Assembly (NCBI GenBank): GCA_024636425.1
Contig: JAGXHB010000289.1
Location: forward strand, 1-14,349
DNA: 14,349 nt
Source: Roseobacter sp.
GTDB lineage: Bacteria; Pseudomonadota; Alphaproteobacteria; Rhodobacterales; Rhodobacteraceae
Direction of reading: 5' to 3'
Each line of letters starts with the position of its first letter. The first letter of the stretch is position 1. The notes under the pieces were generated by a model. It saw nothing but the letters and a program-made list of their open reading frames with translations, ran no database searches and had not been told where the DNA came from. The translations under genes were made by a program, and so were the position numbers. Shown here in pieces: positions 1-7,716 of the stretch.

Positions 1-1344
1 GCCTTGCGGATCTGTCACGTCTATCTGGCGCAGCCACCGGCCCCAGTCGCCGTTTCCGGGCAGGTCCGTGGTGACGGGGTGACGCTTGCCAAGATCCGAC
101 ACCACCGGCAGATAAGGTTCATCGACCACGCGGGCAGAGGGGGTTGCCGGCAGTACCGACCCCAAGGGGGAGCGATAAATGCTGTCGGCGCTGGCGAAAT
201 CGGCACCCGCCGCCACCAATACGGCACCGCCGTTGCGGACATAATTCGCCACATTCTCAAGATAAAGCGATGGCAGGATGCCGCGCCGCTTGTAGCGGTC
301 AAAGATGATAAGATCGAAATCCTCGATCTTCTCCATGAAAAGTTCGCGCGTCGGGAAGGCGATCAGCGACAGCTCGTCGACAGGCACGCCGTCCTGCTTT
401 TCCGGCGGGCGCAGGATCGTGAAATGAACCAGATCGACCGAACTGTCGGATTTCAGCAGGTTGCGCCATGTCCGCCCCCCCTGATGGGGCTCGCCACTGA
501 CCAGCAAGACCCGCAGCCTGTCGCGCACGCCGTTCATCTGGATCAACGCCGCGTTGTTGCGGTCGGTCAGTTCGCCCGGCGCTTCGGGCAGGGAAAAGCG
601 GATGACGTTGCGCCCGCCATGCGGCAGCGTCACCGGCAGCTCGATATCCTGACCGATGGGGACGTTGAATGACTGCACATCTTCGCCATCCACCGAAATA
701 TCAAGCTGCGTCAGCCCGCCATCATCAGGAGCCGCCCCCATATCATCAATGCGCAAGGTCAGTGTCACCGGTTCGCCGATAATGGCAAAGGCAGGCGCGT
801 TGCGCACCGACAGCCGCCGGTCCCAATCCGTGTCTTCGCCGGTCATCAGCAGATGCATCGGGGCGGGCAGATCGATGGGCAGATCGGCATCATGGATGCG
901 CCCGTCGCTGACTGCCAGCACGCCCGCGATCCGGGCGCGGGGTTCTTCGGCCAACGCCTCGCTCAGCGCGGTCATGATTTGCGTGCCTGCGTCACCTTCA
1001 CCATCAGGCACCGCAATGCGCCGGAGTTCGGTGTTCTCGCGCCCTTCGATCTGCGCGGCCAGCGCATCGGCGGCGTCGCTGGTCTGGTTTGCGCGATCAC
1101 CCAAGGACTGGCTGGCGCTGTTGTCTTCAAGCAGGATAACGATGTCGGTCAGCGGCGCGCGGTCTTCTTGCTGAACGGACGGGCCGGACAAGGCGGCGAT
1201 CACCACCAGCATTGCCAGCCCGCGCAGCGCCCATCCTTGCAAGCCCCGCACCAGCGCGAGGATGACGGCAGCCAGTGCGACCGCGCCGACGATGGCCAAC
1301 AGGAAAAGCGGGATCAGCGGATCAAATACGATTGTCGATGTCAT
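1..1344 (-). CDS. Membrane protein with vWA-like and glutamine-amidotransferase-like regions, last gene of the MoxR operon (C-terminus beyond window)
   Basis: Not named to a characterised family; the fold reading is inference. The 448 visible codons stay open to the window edge, so the C-terminus is missing. Two hydrophobic segments (about residues 8-31 and 38-53) form an N-terminal anchor. A von Willebrand A-like region follows, with an intact metal-site motif DNSAS (74-78) and a later VSDG (145-148). From about residue 277 the sequence (RLRVLLVSGEPHQGG, then DFDLIIFDRYKRRG near 342-354 and NGGAVLVAAGADFA near 371-384) resembles a class I glutamine-amidotransferase-like fold. The expected nucleophile-elbow cysteine is absent and no cysteine is seen anywhere in the visible part, so catalysis is unlikely. 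The ATG overlaps the stop of the DUF4159 gene as ATGA (1341-1344), implying translational coupling. It probably acts at the inner membrane with its operon partners. Confidence 0.85.
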   Translation of the reverse strand, partial: MTSTIVFDPLIPLFLLAIVGAVALAAVILALVRGLQGWALRGLAMLVVIAALSGPSVQQEDRAPLTDIVILLEDNSASQSLGDRANQTSDAADALAAQIEGRENTELRRIAVPDGEGDAGTQIMTALSEALAEEPRARIAGVLAVSDGRIHDADLPIDLPAPMHLLMTGEDTDWDRRLSVRNAPAFAIIGEPVTLTLRIDDMGAAPDDGGLTQLDISVDGEDVQSFNVPIGQDIELPVTLPHGGRNVIRFSLPEAPGELTDRNNAALIQMNGVRDRLRVLLVSGEPHQGGRTWRNLLKSDSSVDLVHFTILRPPEKQDGVPVDELSLIAFPTRELFMEKIEDFDLIIFDRYKRRGILPSLYLENVANYVRNGGAVLVAAGADFASADSIYRSPLGSVLPATPSARVVDEPYLPVVSDLGKRHPVTTDLPGNGDWGRWLRQIDVTDPQG

Positions 1345-4106
1345 TGGCCCAACCTGTCCAAAAGCGCAGGCACATGGACCTGATCGGATTTATAGTTGCC
1401 GGTCAGCACATGCATGACCAGATTGACCCCAAAGCGATACGCGAGTTCCCGCTGCCGTTCGCCGGCAAAACCCCGCCCGACCGGCACCATCGGCGCACCG
1501 TTGGACGAAACGGCCCAGGCGGCGGCCCAGTCGTTCCCGCCAATCACCACCGGCGTCACACCGTCATTCAGGTTGCGAAATGGCATGCCTTCGATTTGTT
1601 CGGCGTCAGGAGGCGACGCTTCGACCCAAACATCGCGGCCAGTGTGGCGACCGGGGAAATCCTGCAACAGATAAAACGTCCGGGTCAGAACATGGTCTTC
1701 CGGCAGCGGCTCCAGCGGAGGAATATCCAGCGGTGCGGCAAGATCCTGAAGCTTGCGTCCGTTCGGGCTGGCCGCGCCGAAACCCGCGATATTGGCGTCC
1801 CGCGTATCAAACAGGATCATGCCACCCGATCGAAGATATTCGTTCAGCTTGGCATAGGCGTCGCCCGAGGGGCGGGGCTGTTCAGGCGTGATGGGCCAAT
1901 ACAGGATCGGGAAAAACGCCAGTTCGTCTGCCTCCAAGTCGACACCGATGGGGCCTGCAGGTTCGACGGACGTGCGGAAGTACAGCGTATCCGACAGACC
2001 GCGCAATCCCGCTTCGGACATTTCATCAACGGCGCTGTTGCCGGTGATCACATAGGCAAGCGTCATCTCCGCTGTCGCATTGAGGGCGAATTGATCCGCC
2101 GTTTGCGCGGTCGCCGGGGCGGGCATCTGCAACACAAAAGCCAGCACGATGGATGCCGCCGCCGCACCGCGTTTGCGCAAGCGACCCGACAGCGACAGCG
2201 ACGCTATCACGTCGGCCAGCAACAACAGGATCGCAAGGCTCAGCAGCCACCCGGCCAGAGGTTGCTCCGGTGCGACGCTCAGCCCGCGGACGGGGATGCC
2301 TGCGGGCCATGTCGCTGGCGTGATTTCGGTGTCGGCGGTCACGACATTGCGCGCGATCCGGCGGTCGTTCGAGGCATAGATCCCCGGTTGCAGATCCGGC
2401 CCTGCGGCTGCACCAGCCAGATCGGCACCATCCACGCCCGGCAGGGTGCCGGCATCTTCCAGCAAGCCGAACCCGTCCATCACGCGCAGCGGCGTCCACG
2501 TCGTGCCCTCCAAGTCCTGCGCGTCCATGCTGGCAGAGGATGCCGAGATCGCCAACCTTTCCATCATCTGCACGAACAGCCCCGACAGCGGCAGGGTGGA
2601 CCATTCGGCGGATGCCGTGACGTGAAACAGCACCACCTGCCCTTGTCCCATCGTCTTGCGGGTCACCAATGGCGTGCCATCGCTCAGGGATGCGATCACG
2701 CGGTCCGACAGGGTCGGATCGGGCTGCGCCACGACCTGTGCCGACACAACGACATCCTGCGGCACCTCAAGCCCGAAGAACGGAGAGGTGTCGCGGAAAC
2801 TGTCGAGCGATTTGGGCTCTCCCCAACTCATCGCGCCGCCGACGCTGCGGCCGCCAGCACGCAGACGCACGGGCATCAACGGGTCTTCGGTATCGCGCGA
2901 AATGTCACTGGCGGCGATGCGCGGTCCCGCAAACCGCACCAGCATCCCACCGTTTTCGACCCATTCGATCAGGGGTGCTTCTTCGGCCTCCGACAGCGTG
3001 GCCACATCGGCAAGCACGATCACGTCGGGGTTGGCGGGCAGAATCTCCGAAAGAGATCCGTCGATCAGTTCCGCAGTCGGTTCCAAAGCCTGTTCGATGT
3101 AGTGCAGCGGCGACAGCAGCTCCAGCCCCTCACGATCATCGCGCCCTGCAATCAGTCCGACCTCGCGGCGGCTGAGCCCGTCGTCAACAAGCGTCGTTGC
3201 CCCGGCAGAGCGTTGGCCGGCAATATCGAACCGCGTGATCCGCGCGCGCAGTTCGGATGGCAAGGAGAGTTGTGCGGTGGCAGTGGTCGCGCCGTCCTCA
3301 AAGACCAGCGGTACAGAGGCAAGGATACGGATGTTGCCAGCCGGGTCGCGCCCTTGTGCGTTGGCCGTCACCTCGCGCGTCTCTCCTGCAAGGGCGCGCT
3401 TCGCGGTCAGGGTGATTGCGCCATCTTCGTAGGTGGCGGGGGCCATCGCAAGCACGTTGACCGCGGTCTGGTACACCTCGACCGAGCCACGACTTTCCAG
3501 CGCCGCAAGCATATCGGCCCGTCCTTCAAAATTGAGCCCGTCGCTGAACCAAAGCGTGTCAAAGGCATCAAGCGTCTCGGAAATCTCGGTCGCGCGCTGG
3601 ATATTCGCTTCGGACGGCTGCCAGGGCTCGGGCTGCAACCCTGCCAGACGGGTGCGCCAGACATCGGCGGATTGAAACGCGGGTTCTTCGGGACGGGTCA
3701 GGCTGAGGAAACCGACGGTACGGTTCGCACGCGCGGCACGGGTCAGTTGTGCGTCAATCGCCTCGGCCTGCTGGGGCCAGCGGGTGGCCCCGGCCCAGGA
3801 TCCGTCAAGCACGATCAGCAAGGGGCCTGACCCATCCGCCTGCTGTTCGTCAGGGTTCAGAACAGGACCGGCAAGCCCGATGATGATCGCCGCAACCGCC
3901 AGCATCCGAAGCAGCAGCAGCCACCACGGTGTGCGGTCAGACACGCTTTCGTCATCCTTGAGGCCAAGCAGAAGGGCGACGCCGGGAAAGCGGCGGCGGA
4001 TCGGTGCAGGCGGAACCGCGCGCAGGATCAGCCAAAGTACAGGCAGTGCCGCAAGCCCCAGCAACAGCCAGGGTGCCGTAAATCCGATGCCGCCCAGTAT
4101 CGTCAT
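1341..4106 (-). CDS. DUF4159 domain protein with BatA-like N-terminus
   Basis: A 921-residue inner-membrane protein. Residues 1-85 match the BatA/aerotolerance N-terminal pattern: helix at 9-29, the segment PIRRRFPGVALLLGL (35-49), then a helix at about 62-82. A degenerate vWA-like stretch follows, with DGSWA (101-105) where an intact metal site would read DxSxS. A middle region (about 360-510) has an amidotransferase-like pattern (DVIVLADVATLSEAEE, NGGMLVRFAGPR). A helix at 616-637 precedes a basic patch RLRKR (642-646), a second hydrophobic stretch and the C-terminal DUF4159 domain (about 672-921; LAFFPILYWP, GGMILFDTRD). The start was chosen at 4106 because its ATG overlaps the DUF58 stop (ATGA) and begins the conserved N-terminus; upstream in-frame codons to 4199 lie inside the DUF58 gene. 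The biochemical role is unknown; an envelope role with MoxR is inferred from context. Confidence 0.92.
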   Translation of the reverse strand: MTILGGIGFTAPWLLLGLAALPVLWLILRAVPPAPIRRRFPGVALLLGLKDDESVSDRTPWWLLLLRMLAVAAIIIGLAGPVLNPDEQQADGSGPLLIVLDGSWAGATRWPQQAEAIDAQLTRAARANRTVGFLSLTRPEEPAFQSADVWRTRLAGLQPEPWQPSEANIQRATEISETLDAFDTLWFSDGLNFEGRADMLAALESRGSVEVYQTAVNVLAMAPATYEDGAITLTAKRALAGETREVTANAQGRDPAGNIRILASVPLVFEDGATTATAQLSLPSELRARITRFDIAGQRSAGATTLVDDGLSRREVGLIAGRDDREGLELLSPLHYIEQALEPTAELIDGSLSEILPANPDVIVLADVATLSEAEEAPLIEWVENGGMLVRFAGPRIAASDISRDTEDPLMPVRLRAGGRSVGGAMSWGEPKSLDSFRDTSPFFGLEVPQDVVVSAQVVAQPDPTLSDRVIASLSDGTPLVTRKTMGQGQVVLFHVTASAEWSTLPLSGLFVQMMERLAISASSASMDAQDLEGTTWTPLRVMDGFGLLEDAGTLPGVDGADLAGAAAGPDLQPGIYASNDRRIARNVVTADTEITPATWPAGIPVRGLSVAPEQPLAGWLLSLAILLLLADVIASLSLSGRLRKRGAAAASIVLAFVLQMPAPATAQTADQFALNATAEMTLAYVITGNSAVDEMSEAGLRGLSDTLYFRTSVEPAGPIGVDLEADELAFFPILYWPITPEQPRPSGDAYAKLNEYLRSGGMILFDTRDANIAGFGAASPNGRKLQDLAAPLDIPPLEPLPEDHVLTRTFYLLQDFPGRHTGRDVWVEASPPDAEQIEGMPFRNLNDGVTPVVIGGNDWAAAWAVSSNGAPMVPVGRGFAGERQRELAYRFGVNLVMHVLTGNYKSDQVHVPALLDRLGQ

Positions 4107-4987
4107 GCTGCCGCCCCCGCCCGTGTGTCCAAGGCTGAATAAAGCCAAAGAAGTGCCGATTGCGCAGATGCGTCCGTGTGATGCAAGCCATACCGCCACC
4201 CTGTCACGGCACAGAGGCGCTGCAACTCGGCTTTACGTTCGGCAAGCCGTTCCAGATAGCGGGATTTCAGGTCGTTCGCCTTGAGCGTCTCGTGGCTCAA
4301 CGTGCCGCCCATGCTTTCAAAGATCGTGCGCCCGGTGAAGGGAAACGCCTCCTCCGACGGGTCAAGCACGTGATGCAGCACGCCGCGCACGCCACGGTCG
4401 GCGGCCTTGGTCAGCGCCAGCGTGACCCCGCTGAGGTCGCCCATGAAATCGGAGATAAAAACGGCCCGCGCATGGGGGATCATTGCGCGGTGTTCGGGCG
4501 GCGCATAATCCGCGCCGTCATCGTGGCTGAACATCTCCGCCAGCCGCAGGATCTGCGGTCTGCCCGACCGTGGCGGCAAGGCAGTGCCGGTCAGTCCGAC
4601 GCGTTCGCCGCCGCGCTGCAAGAGAATCGCAAGCGCGAGACCCAGAAGCCGCGCGCGGTCTGCCTTGTGCGGCAGTTTGGCGTCGGAGGCAAAGCGCATT
4701 GACGCACCCTGATCGACCCACAACATGACCGACTGGGCGATCTGCCATTCACGCTCGCGCACAAATTCCTGATCACCCATGGCGGAGCGCCGATAATCAA
4801 TCCGGCGGCGGCTGTCGCCTACCTGTGCCGGGCGGTATTGCCAGAAATCATCACCCACCCCGGCCCTGCGGCGGCCATGCGCGCCCAGCAGAACTGCCCC
4901 TGCCAGATGTTCGGCACGGGCCAGTAGTGCAGGAAACCGCGCCGCTTCGCTTTCGGCACCGGCGCGAAGGGCAATGGGGTCGGTCAC
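4103..4987 (-). CDS. DUF58 domain-containing protein (vWA-like partner of MoxR)
   Basis: A 294-residue soluble protein. The DUF58 core is clear at residues 44-97: VGDDFWQYRPAQVGDSRRRI, then RRSAMGDQEFVRERE, then LWVDQGASM. This family usually sits directly after a MoxR ATPase and is thought to be its client-binding or adaptor partner; the exact substrate is not known. The metal-site-like motif is D92-Q-G-A-S96, with glycine where the first serine of DxSxS would be, so metal binding may be weakened. There is no signal peptide and no membrane helix, so it should be cytoplasmic. It starts at GTG, sharing GTGA (4984-4987) with the moxR stop, and ends in an ATGA overlap with the DUF4159 gene. A weak purine-rich AAGG lies upstream of the GTG. 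Family assignment is firm; mechanism is inferred. Confidence 0.95.
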   Translation of the reverse strand: MTDPIALRAGAESEAARFPALLARAEHLAGAVLLGAHGRRRAGVGDDFWQYRPAQVGDSRRRIDYRRSAMGDQEFVREREWQIAQSVMLWVDQGASMRFASDAKLPHKADRARLLGLALAILLQRGGERVGLTGTALPPRSGRPQILRLAEMFSHDDGADYAPPEHRAMIPHARAVFISDFMGDLSGVTLALTKAADRGVRGVLHHVLDPSEEAFPFTGRTIFESMGGTLSHETLKANDLKSRYLERLAERKAELQRLCAVTGWRYGLHHTDASAQSALLWLYSALDTRAGAAA

Positions 4988-5991
4988 GCGGCGACCTTTT
5001 TCCCGGACAGGCTGGTTGCGGTGGCATCAATCAGATCATGCAGGCTGTCGCCACGCGCACGGGAGGCAAAATTCAACGCCATCCGGTGCGTCAGAACCGG
5101 ACGCGCCATATCAAGGACGTCTTCGGCCGAAGGTGCCAGCCGCCCTTGCAGCAGCGCGCGGGCGCGCACCGTCAGCATCAATGCCTGTGCCGCACGCGGG
5201 CCGGGCCCCCAGGCGACGGTTTCACGAACACGCTGGCTGGCGTCAGGTTCACCCGGACGAAAGGCACGGACCAGATCAAGGATCAGTTCGACCACGCTGT
5301 CGCCCACCGGCATCCGCCGCAGCAGGCTTTGCGCGTCAAGCAACTCTTGCGTTGTGAAAACGGCGGTCGCCTGTGCGTCCATGTCGCCGGTCGTGGCCAG
5401 CAGAATGTCGCGTTCGGTCTTGCGATCGGGGTAGGCTACGTCGATCTGCACCAGAAAACGGTCAAGCTGCGCTTCGGGAAGCGGGTATGTGCCTTCCTGT
5501 TCGATGGGGTTTTGCGTGGCGAGAACGTGAAACGGCTTGCCAAGCGGACGGTCCTTGCCAGCCACAGTGACGGTCTTTTCCTGCATCGCCTGCAACAGCG
5601 CGGATTGCGTGCGCGGCGACGCGCGGTTGATCTCGTCTGCCATCAGAAGCTGACAGAAGATCGGACCTTCGACAAAGCGGAATGCACGGCTGCCATCGGC
5701 GGCGGTGTCCAGCACCTCCGACCCCAGAATGTCGGCGGGCATCAGGTCGGGCGTAAATTGCACCCTGTTGCCATCCAGCCCCATAACGGTCGACAGCGTC
5801 TCGACCAGCCGTGTTTTGCCCAGACCCGGCAGACCGATCAGCAGTCCGTGACCGCCACATAGCAACGAGGTCAGCGTCAGGTCGACGACACGTTCCTGAC
5901 CGATAAATCTGTTCGTGATGGACGCCTTCGCCAGCGCCAGCTTCTCGCCAAGCGTTTCGATGTCGTCTACCATATCGGGGGCTGCGGTCAT
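4984..5991 (-). CDS. MoxR-family AAA+ ATPase
   Basis: A 335-residue AAA+ ATPase, the usual length for the MoxR class. Walker A is GLPGLGKT (53-60), Walker B is LLMADEINRA (115-124), and the sensor-1 stretch ATQNPIEQEGTYPLPEAQLD (158-177) is typical of MoxR. C-terminal lid residues include WGPGPRAAQALM. MoxR proteins use ATP hydrolysis to remodel or insert cofactors into client proteins, usually through vWA-domain partners, and here the next three genes supply such candidates. It is the first gene of the minus-strand operon. The start at 5991 was chosen because the conserved N-terminus begins there and GAGGA (6002-6006) lies 10 bases upstream; the open frame continues to 6207 but runs antisense into the divergent DUF1285 gene. 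An ATG at 5973 is possible but lacks a ribosome site. Confidence 0.96.
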   Translation of the reverse strand: MTAAPDMVDDIETLGEKLALAKASITNRFIGQERVVDLTLTSLLCGGHGLLIGLPGLGKTRLVETLSTVMGLDGNRVQFTPDLMPADILGSEVLDTAADGSRAFRFVEGPIFCQLLMADEINRASPRTQSALLQAMQEKTVTVAGKDRPLGKPFHVLATQNPIEQEGTYPLPEAQLDRFLVQIDVAYPDRKTERDILLATTGDMDAQATAVFTTQELLDAQSLLRRMPVGDSVVELILDLVRAFRPGEPDASQRVRETVAWGPGPRAAQALMLTVRARALLQGRLAPSAEDVLDMARPVLTHRMALNFASRARGDSLHDLIDATATSLSGKKVAA

Positions 5992-6015
5992 GACTTTTGC
6001 GTCCTCTGGATTATA

Positions 6016-6027
6016 TCGTCTACAAGT
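6016..6027 (+). promoter_or_regulatory. 12-base word shared with the gpmI upstream region (copy 1)
   Basis: TCGTCTACAAGT occurs here, in the 70-base divergent gap between moxR and the DUF1285 gene, and again at 13271-13282 in the divergent gap before gpmI, in the same orientation. It continues into a short dyad, TACA (6021-6024) with TGTA (6031-6034). A TATAAT on the minus strand (6010-6015) touches it. A shared operator or promoter part is inferred; no known regulator site is recognised. Confidence 0.35.
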
Positions 6028-6061
6028 AAGTGTATCTCGCGAACAGGAAATGGCAAAAGCA

Positions 6062-6649
6062 ATGAGTGGACAAAATACTGTTACCCCAACCGCAGAAGGC
6101 CTTGCCGCATCTATATCTGCCTCCAAAACACGCGGATTGCCGCCTGTTGAAAAGTGGAACCCCCCATTCTGCGGGGATCTGGACATGCAGATCAAGCGGG
6201 ACGGCACCTGGTTTTACGAAGGAACGCCGATCGGGCGCAAAGGGCTGGTAAAGCTGTTCGCGTCGATTCTGATCCGCGAGGACGACAAGTACTTCCTTGT
6301 GACCCCGGTTGAAAAGGTCGGCATCACCGTCGAAGACGCCCCTTTTATCGCGATTGATTTCGAGGCCAAGGGCGAAGGCCGCGATCAGGTTCTGACCTTT
6401 CAGACCAATCTTGAAGATGTCGCGGTTGCAGGGCCGGATCTGCCGTTGCGTTTCGTGCGCGATGACGACAGCGGGGAGCCGTCGCCCTATGTGCGGGTGC
6501 GCCGCAATCTCGAAGCGCTGATCGACCGCAAGAGCTTTTACCGGCTTGTGGATCTGGGCGTGCATCACGATGGCTGGTTCGGGGTGTGGTCCGGCGGTGC
6601 TTTCTTTGGCATCATTCCTTCCGACGAACTCCCCCGAGACGTTCAGTAA
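6062..6649 (+). CDS. DUF1285 domain-containing protein
   Basis: A 195-residue cytoplasmic protein matching DUF1285, a small alpha/beta family of unknown function common in alpha- and gammaproteobacteria. Recognisable parts are LPPVEKWNPPFCGDLDMQI (26-44), DGTWFYEGTPIGRKGLVKLF (47-66) and the end YRLVDLGVHHDGWFGVWSGG (160-179). There is no signal peptide or membrane helix. It is transcribed divergently from the moxR operon across a very short gap, an arrangement that suggests shared control; a functional link to MoxR is inference only. The ATG at 6062 is preferred because AGGA (6045-6048) is 13 bases away, against only one base for the alternative ATG at 6050, which would add four residues. 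The frame stays open upstream to 5915, but those codons run antisense to moxR. Confidence 0.92.
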   Translation: MSGQNTVTPTAEGLAASISASKTRGLPPVEKWNPPFCGDLDMQIKRDGTWFYEGTPIGRKGLVKLFASILIREDDKYFLVTPVEKVGITVEDAPFIAIDFEAKGEGRDQVLTFQTNLEDVAVAGPDLPLRFVRDDDSGEPSPYVRVRRNLEALIDRKSFYRLVDLGVHHDGWFGVWSGGAFFGIIPSDELPRDVQ

Positions 6650-6668
6650 AGCTGCAATAAAAGCTGGT

Positions 6669-6712
6669 TTTATGGGGCGTTTTTGCTAGAGAAGGCTCAA
6701 ACGTCCCATAAA
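6669..6712 (+). repeat. Long imperfect inverted repeat in the DUF1285-hyi gap
   Basis: The left arm TTTATGGGGCGTTT (6669-6682) pairs with the right arm AAACGTCCCATAAA (6699-6712) over 14 positions, with one G-T pair and no true mismatch; the loop is 16 bases. No T-run follows the right arm on the plus strand, so a classic intrinsic terminator is doubtful. It ends 14 bases before the hyi ATG. It may be an operator dyad, an mRNA structure controlling hyi, or a weak 3' end for the DUF1285 transcript. Confidence 0.6.
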
Positions 6713-6726
6713 CATGTCCGACAACG

Positions 6727-7482
6727 ATGATTCCAGCCGCGAACATTAGCCTGCTTTGGCCCGAGCTGCCCTATCTGGACAGGTTTGAGGCTGCCGCTGC
6801 GGCGGGCTTTACGGCTGTCGAGGTGCTATTTCCCTATGATACGGCGGCCAAAGAAACACTTCGGGCCTGCACAGCGAACGGGCTGGAGCTGATCTTGATG
6901 AACGCGCCGCCGCCAAACTACACCGGTGGCCAGCGCGGGTTCGCCGCAGTGCCGGATCTCGCGGTGCGGTTCCGGTCTGATGTGACGCGCGCCTACCGCT
7001 TTGCCGAGGCGCTGAACGTGCGTTTTCTGCACATCATGACCGGGGAGGCGTCGGGCGAGCAGGCATATCAGACCTTTGTCGACAACTTGATCTGGGCCGC
7101 ACAAAGGGCACCCAAGGGCCTGACCCTGACGATCGAGCCGCTGAACCCTGTCGCGATGCCCGGGTATTTTCTGAACGATTATGCCTTGGCGCGCCGTGTT
7201 CTGGCCGCCGTTGCGATGCCCAATGTTGCCCTGCAATATGACAGCTATCATGCGCAGATGATCCACGGCGATGCCGTTGCCGTCTATGATGACTATGCCG
7301 ATATCATCGCGCATGTGCAGATCGGTGATGCGCCGGAGCGTACGACGCCGGGGTCGGGAACGGTAGACTTCAAGCGCCTTTTCGCGCGCATTGCGGACAG
7401 TGGCTATACCGGCTGGATCAGCGGCGAATACCACCCCGGACCCAAGACCGAAGACAGTTTGAACTGGATGAAAATGCTATGA
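6727..7482 (+). CDS. hyi: Hydroxypyruvate isomerase family TIM-barrel protein
   Basis: A 251-residue AP-endonuclease-2-type TIM barrel of the Hyi family, close to the usual length of about 258. Hyi interconverts hydroxypyruvate and tartronate semialdehyde in glyoxylate metabolism, in the cytoplasm. The N-terminus AANISLLWPELPYLDRFEAA (4-23) and FPYDTAAKE (35-43) are typical. Likely metal and acid-base residues are E137 (TIEPLNP), D172 and H175 (QYDSYHAQ), Q198 (HVQIGDAPER) and E234 (SGEYHP), matching the two catalytic glutamates of the family. No Shine-Dalgarno sequence is visible before the ATG, and a TAA 16 bases upstream rules out longer in-frame starts. No gcl or glxR genes are nearby, so the precise substrate could be another small sugar or keto-acid. 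The DUF2798 gene overlaps its stop. Confidence 0.9.
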   Translation: MIPAANISLLWPELPYLDRFEAAAAAGFTAVEVLFPYDTAAKETLRACTANGLELILMNAPPPNYTGGQRGFAAVPDLAVRFRSDVTRAYRFAEALNVRFLHIMTGEASGEQAYQTFVDNLIWAAQRAPKGLTLTIEPLNPVAMPGYFLNDYALARRVLAAVAMPNVALQYDSYHAQMIHGDAVAVYDDYADIIAHVQIGDAPERTTPGSGTVDFKRLFARIADSGYTGWISGEYHPGPKTEDSLNWMKML

Positions 7483-7703
7483 TCCCTGCGCGTGCGGCCC
7501 CCGTCTTGTTCGGGCTTATCCTGTCGGGGCTGATGTCCCTGATCGTTTCGGGCATTGCGACGTTTCGCGCGGCTGGTCCGGCTGACGGGATTATCGGGCT
7601 ATGGATGGGGGCGTGGCTGACAAGCTGGCTCGTCGCGTTTCCAACGGTGCTGGTTGTCGCACCCCTCACGCGGCGGATCGTGGCAAAGCTGGTGCGTCCC
7701 TAG
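7479..7703 (+). CDS. DUF2798 small membrane protein
   Basis: A 74-residue protein with two hydrophobic helices (about 8-28 and 37-62), no charges within them and a basic tail RRIVAK (65-70), matching DUF2798, a two-helix inner-membrane family of unknown function. The motif GAWLTSWLVAFPTVLVVAPL (44-63) is the family core. Its ATG overlaps the hyi stop as ATGA (7479-7482), so the two are co-transcribed and probably coupled in translation. A link to transport of the Hyi substrate is possible but nothing in the sequence proves it. It is followed 13 bases later by a strong hairpin terminator. Confidence 0.88.
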   Translation: MIPARAAPVLFGLILSGLMSLIVSGIATFRAAGPADGIIGLWMGAWLTSWLVAFPTVLVVAPLTRRIVAKLVRP

Positions 7704-7716
7704 CGCCCTAAAATGC

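Noticed and set aside
4..1383. Overlapping plus-strand open frames
   Set aside because: Antisense shadows of the membrane-protein gene at 1-1344, which has helices, a vWA-like motif and a coupled start.
1275..3830. Plus-strand open frame of 851 codons
   Set aside because: It lies antisense to the DUF4159 gene. Its translation is rich in R, H, Q and G with no recognisable domain, as expected from the reverse frame of a GC-rich gene.
5992..6207. Upstream extension of moxR
   Set aside because: It would run antisense into the DUF1285 gene and cross the divergent promoter region; the added residues do not resemble MoxR proteins.
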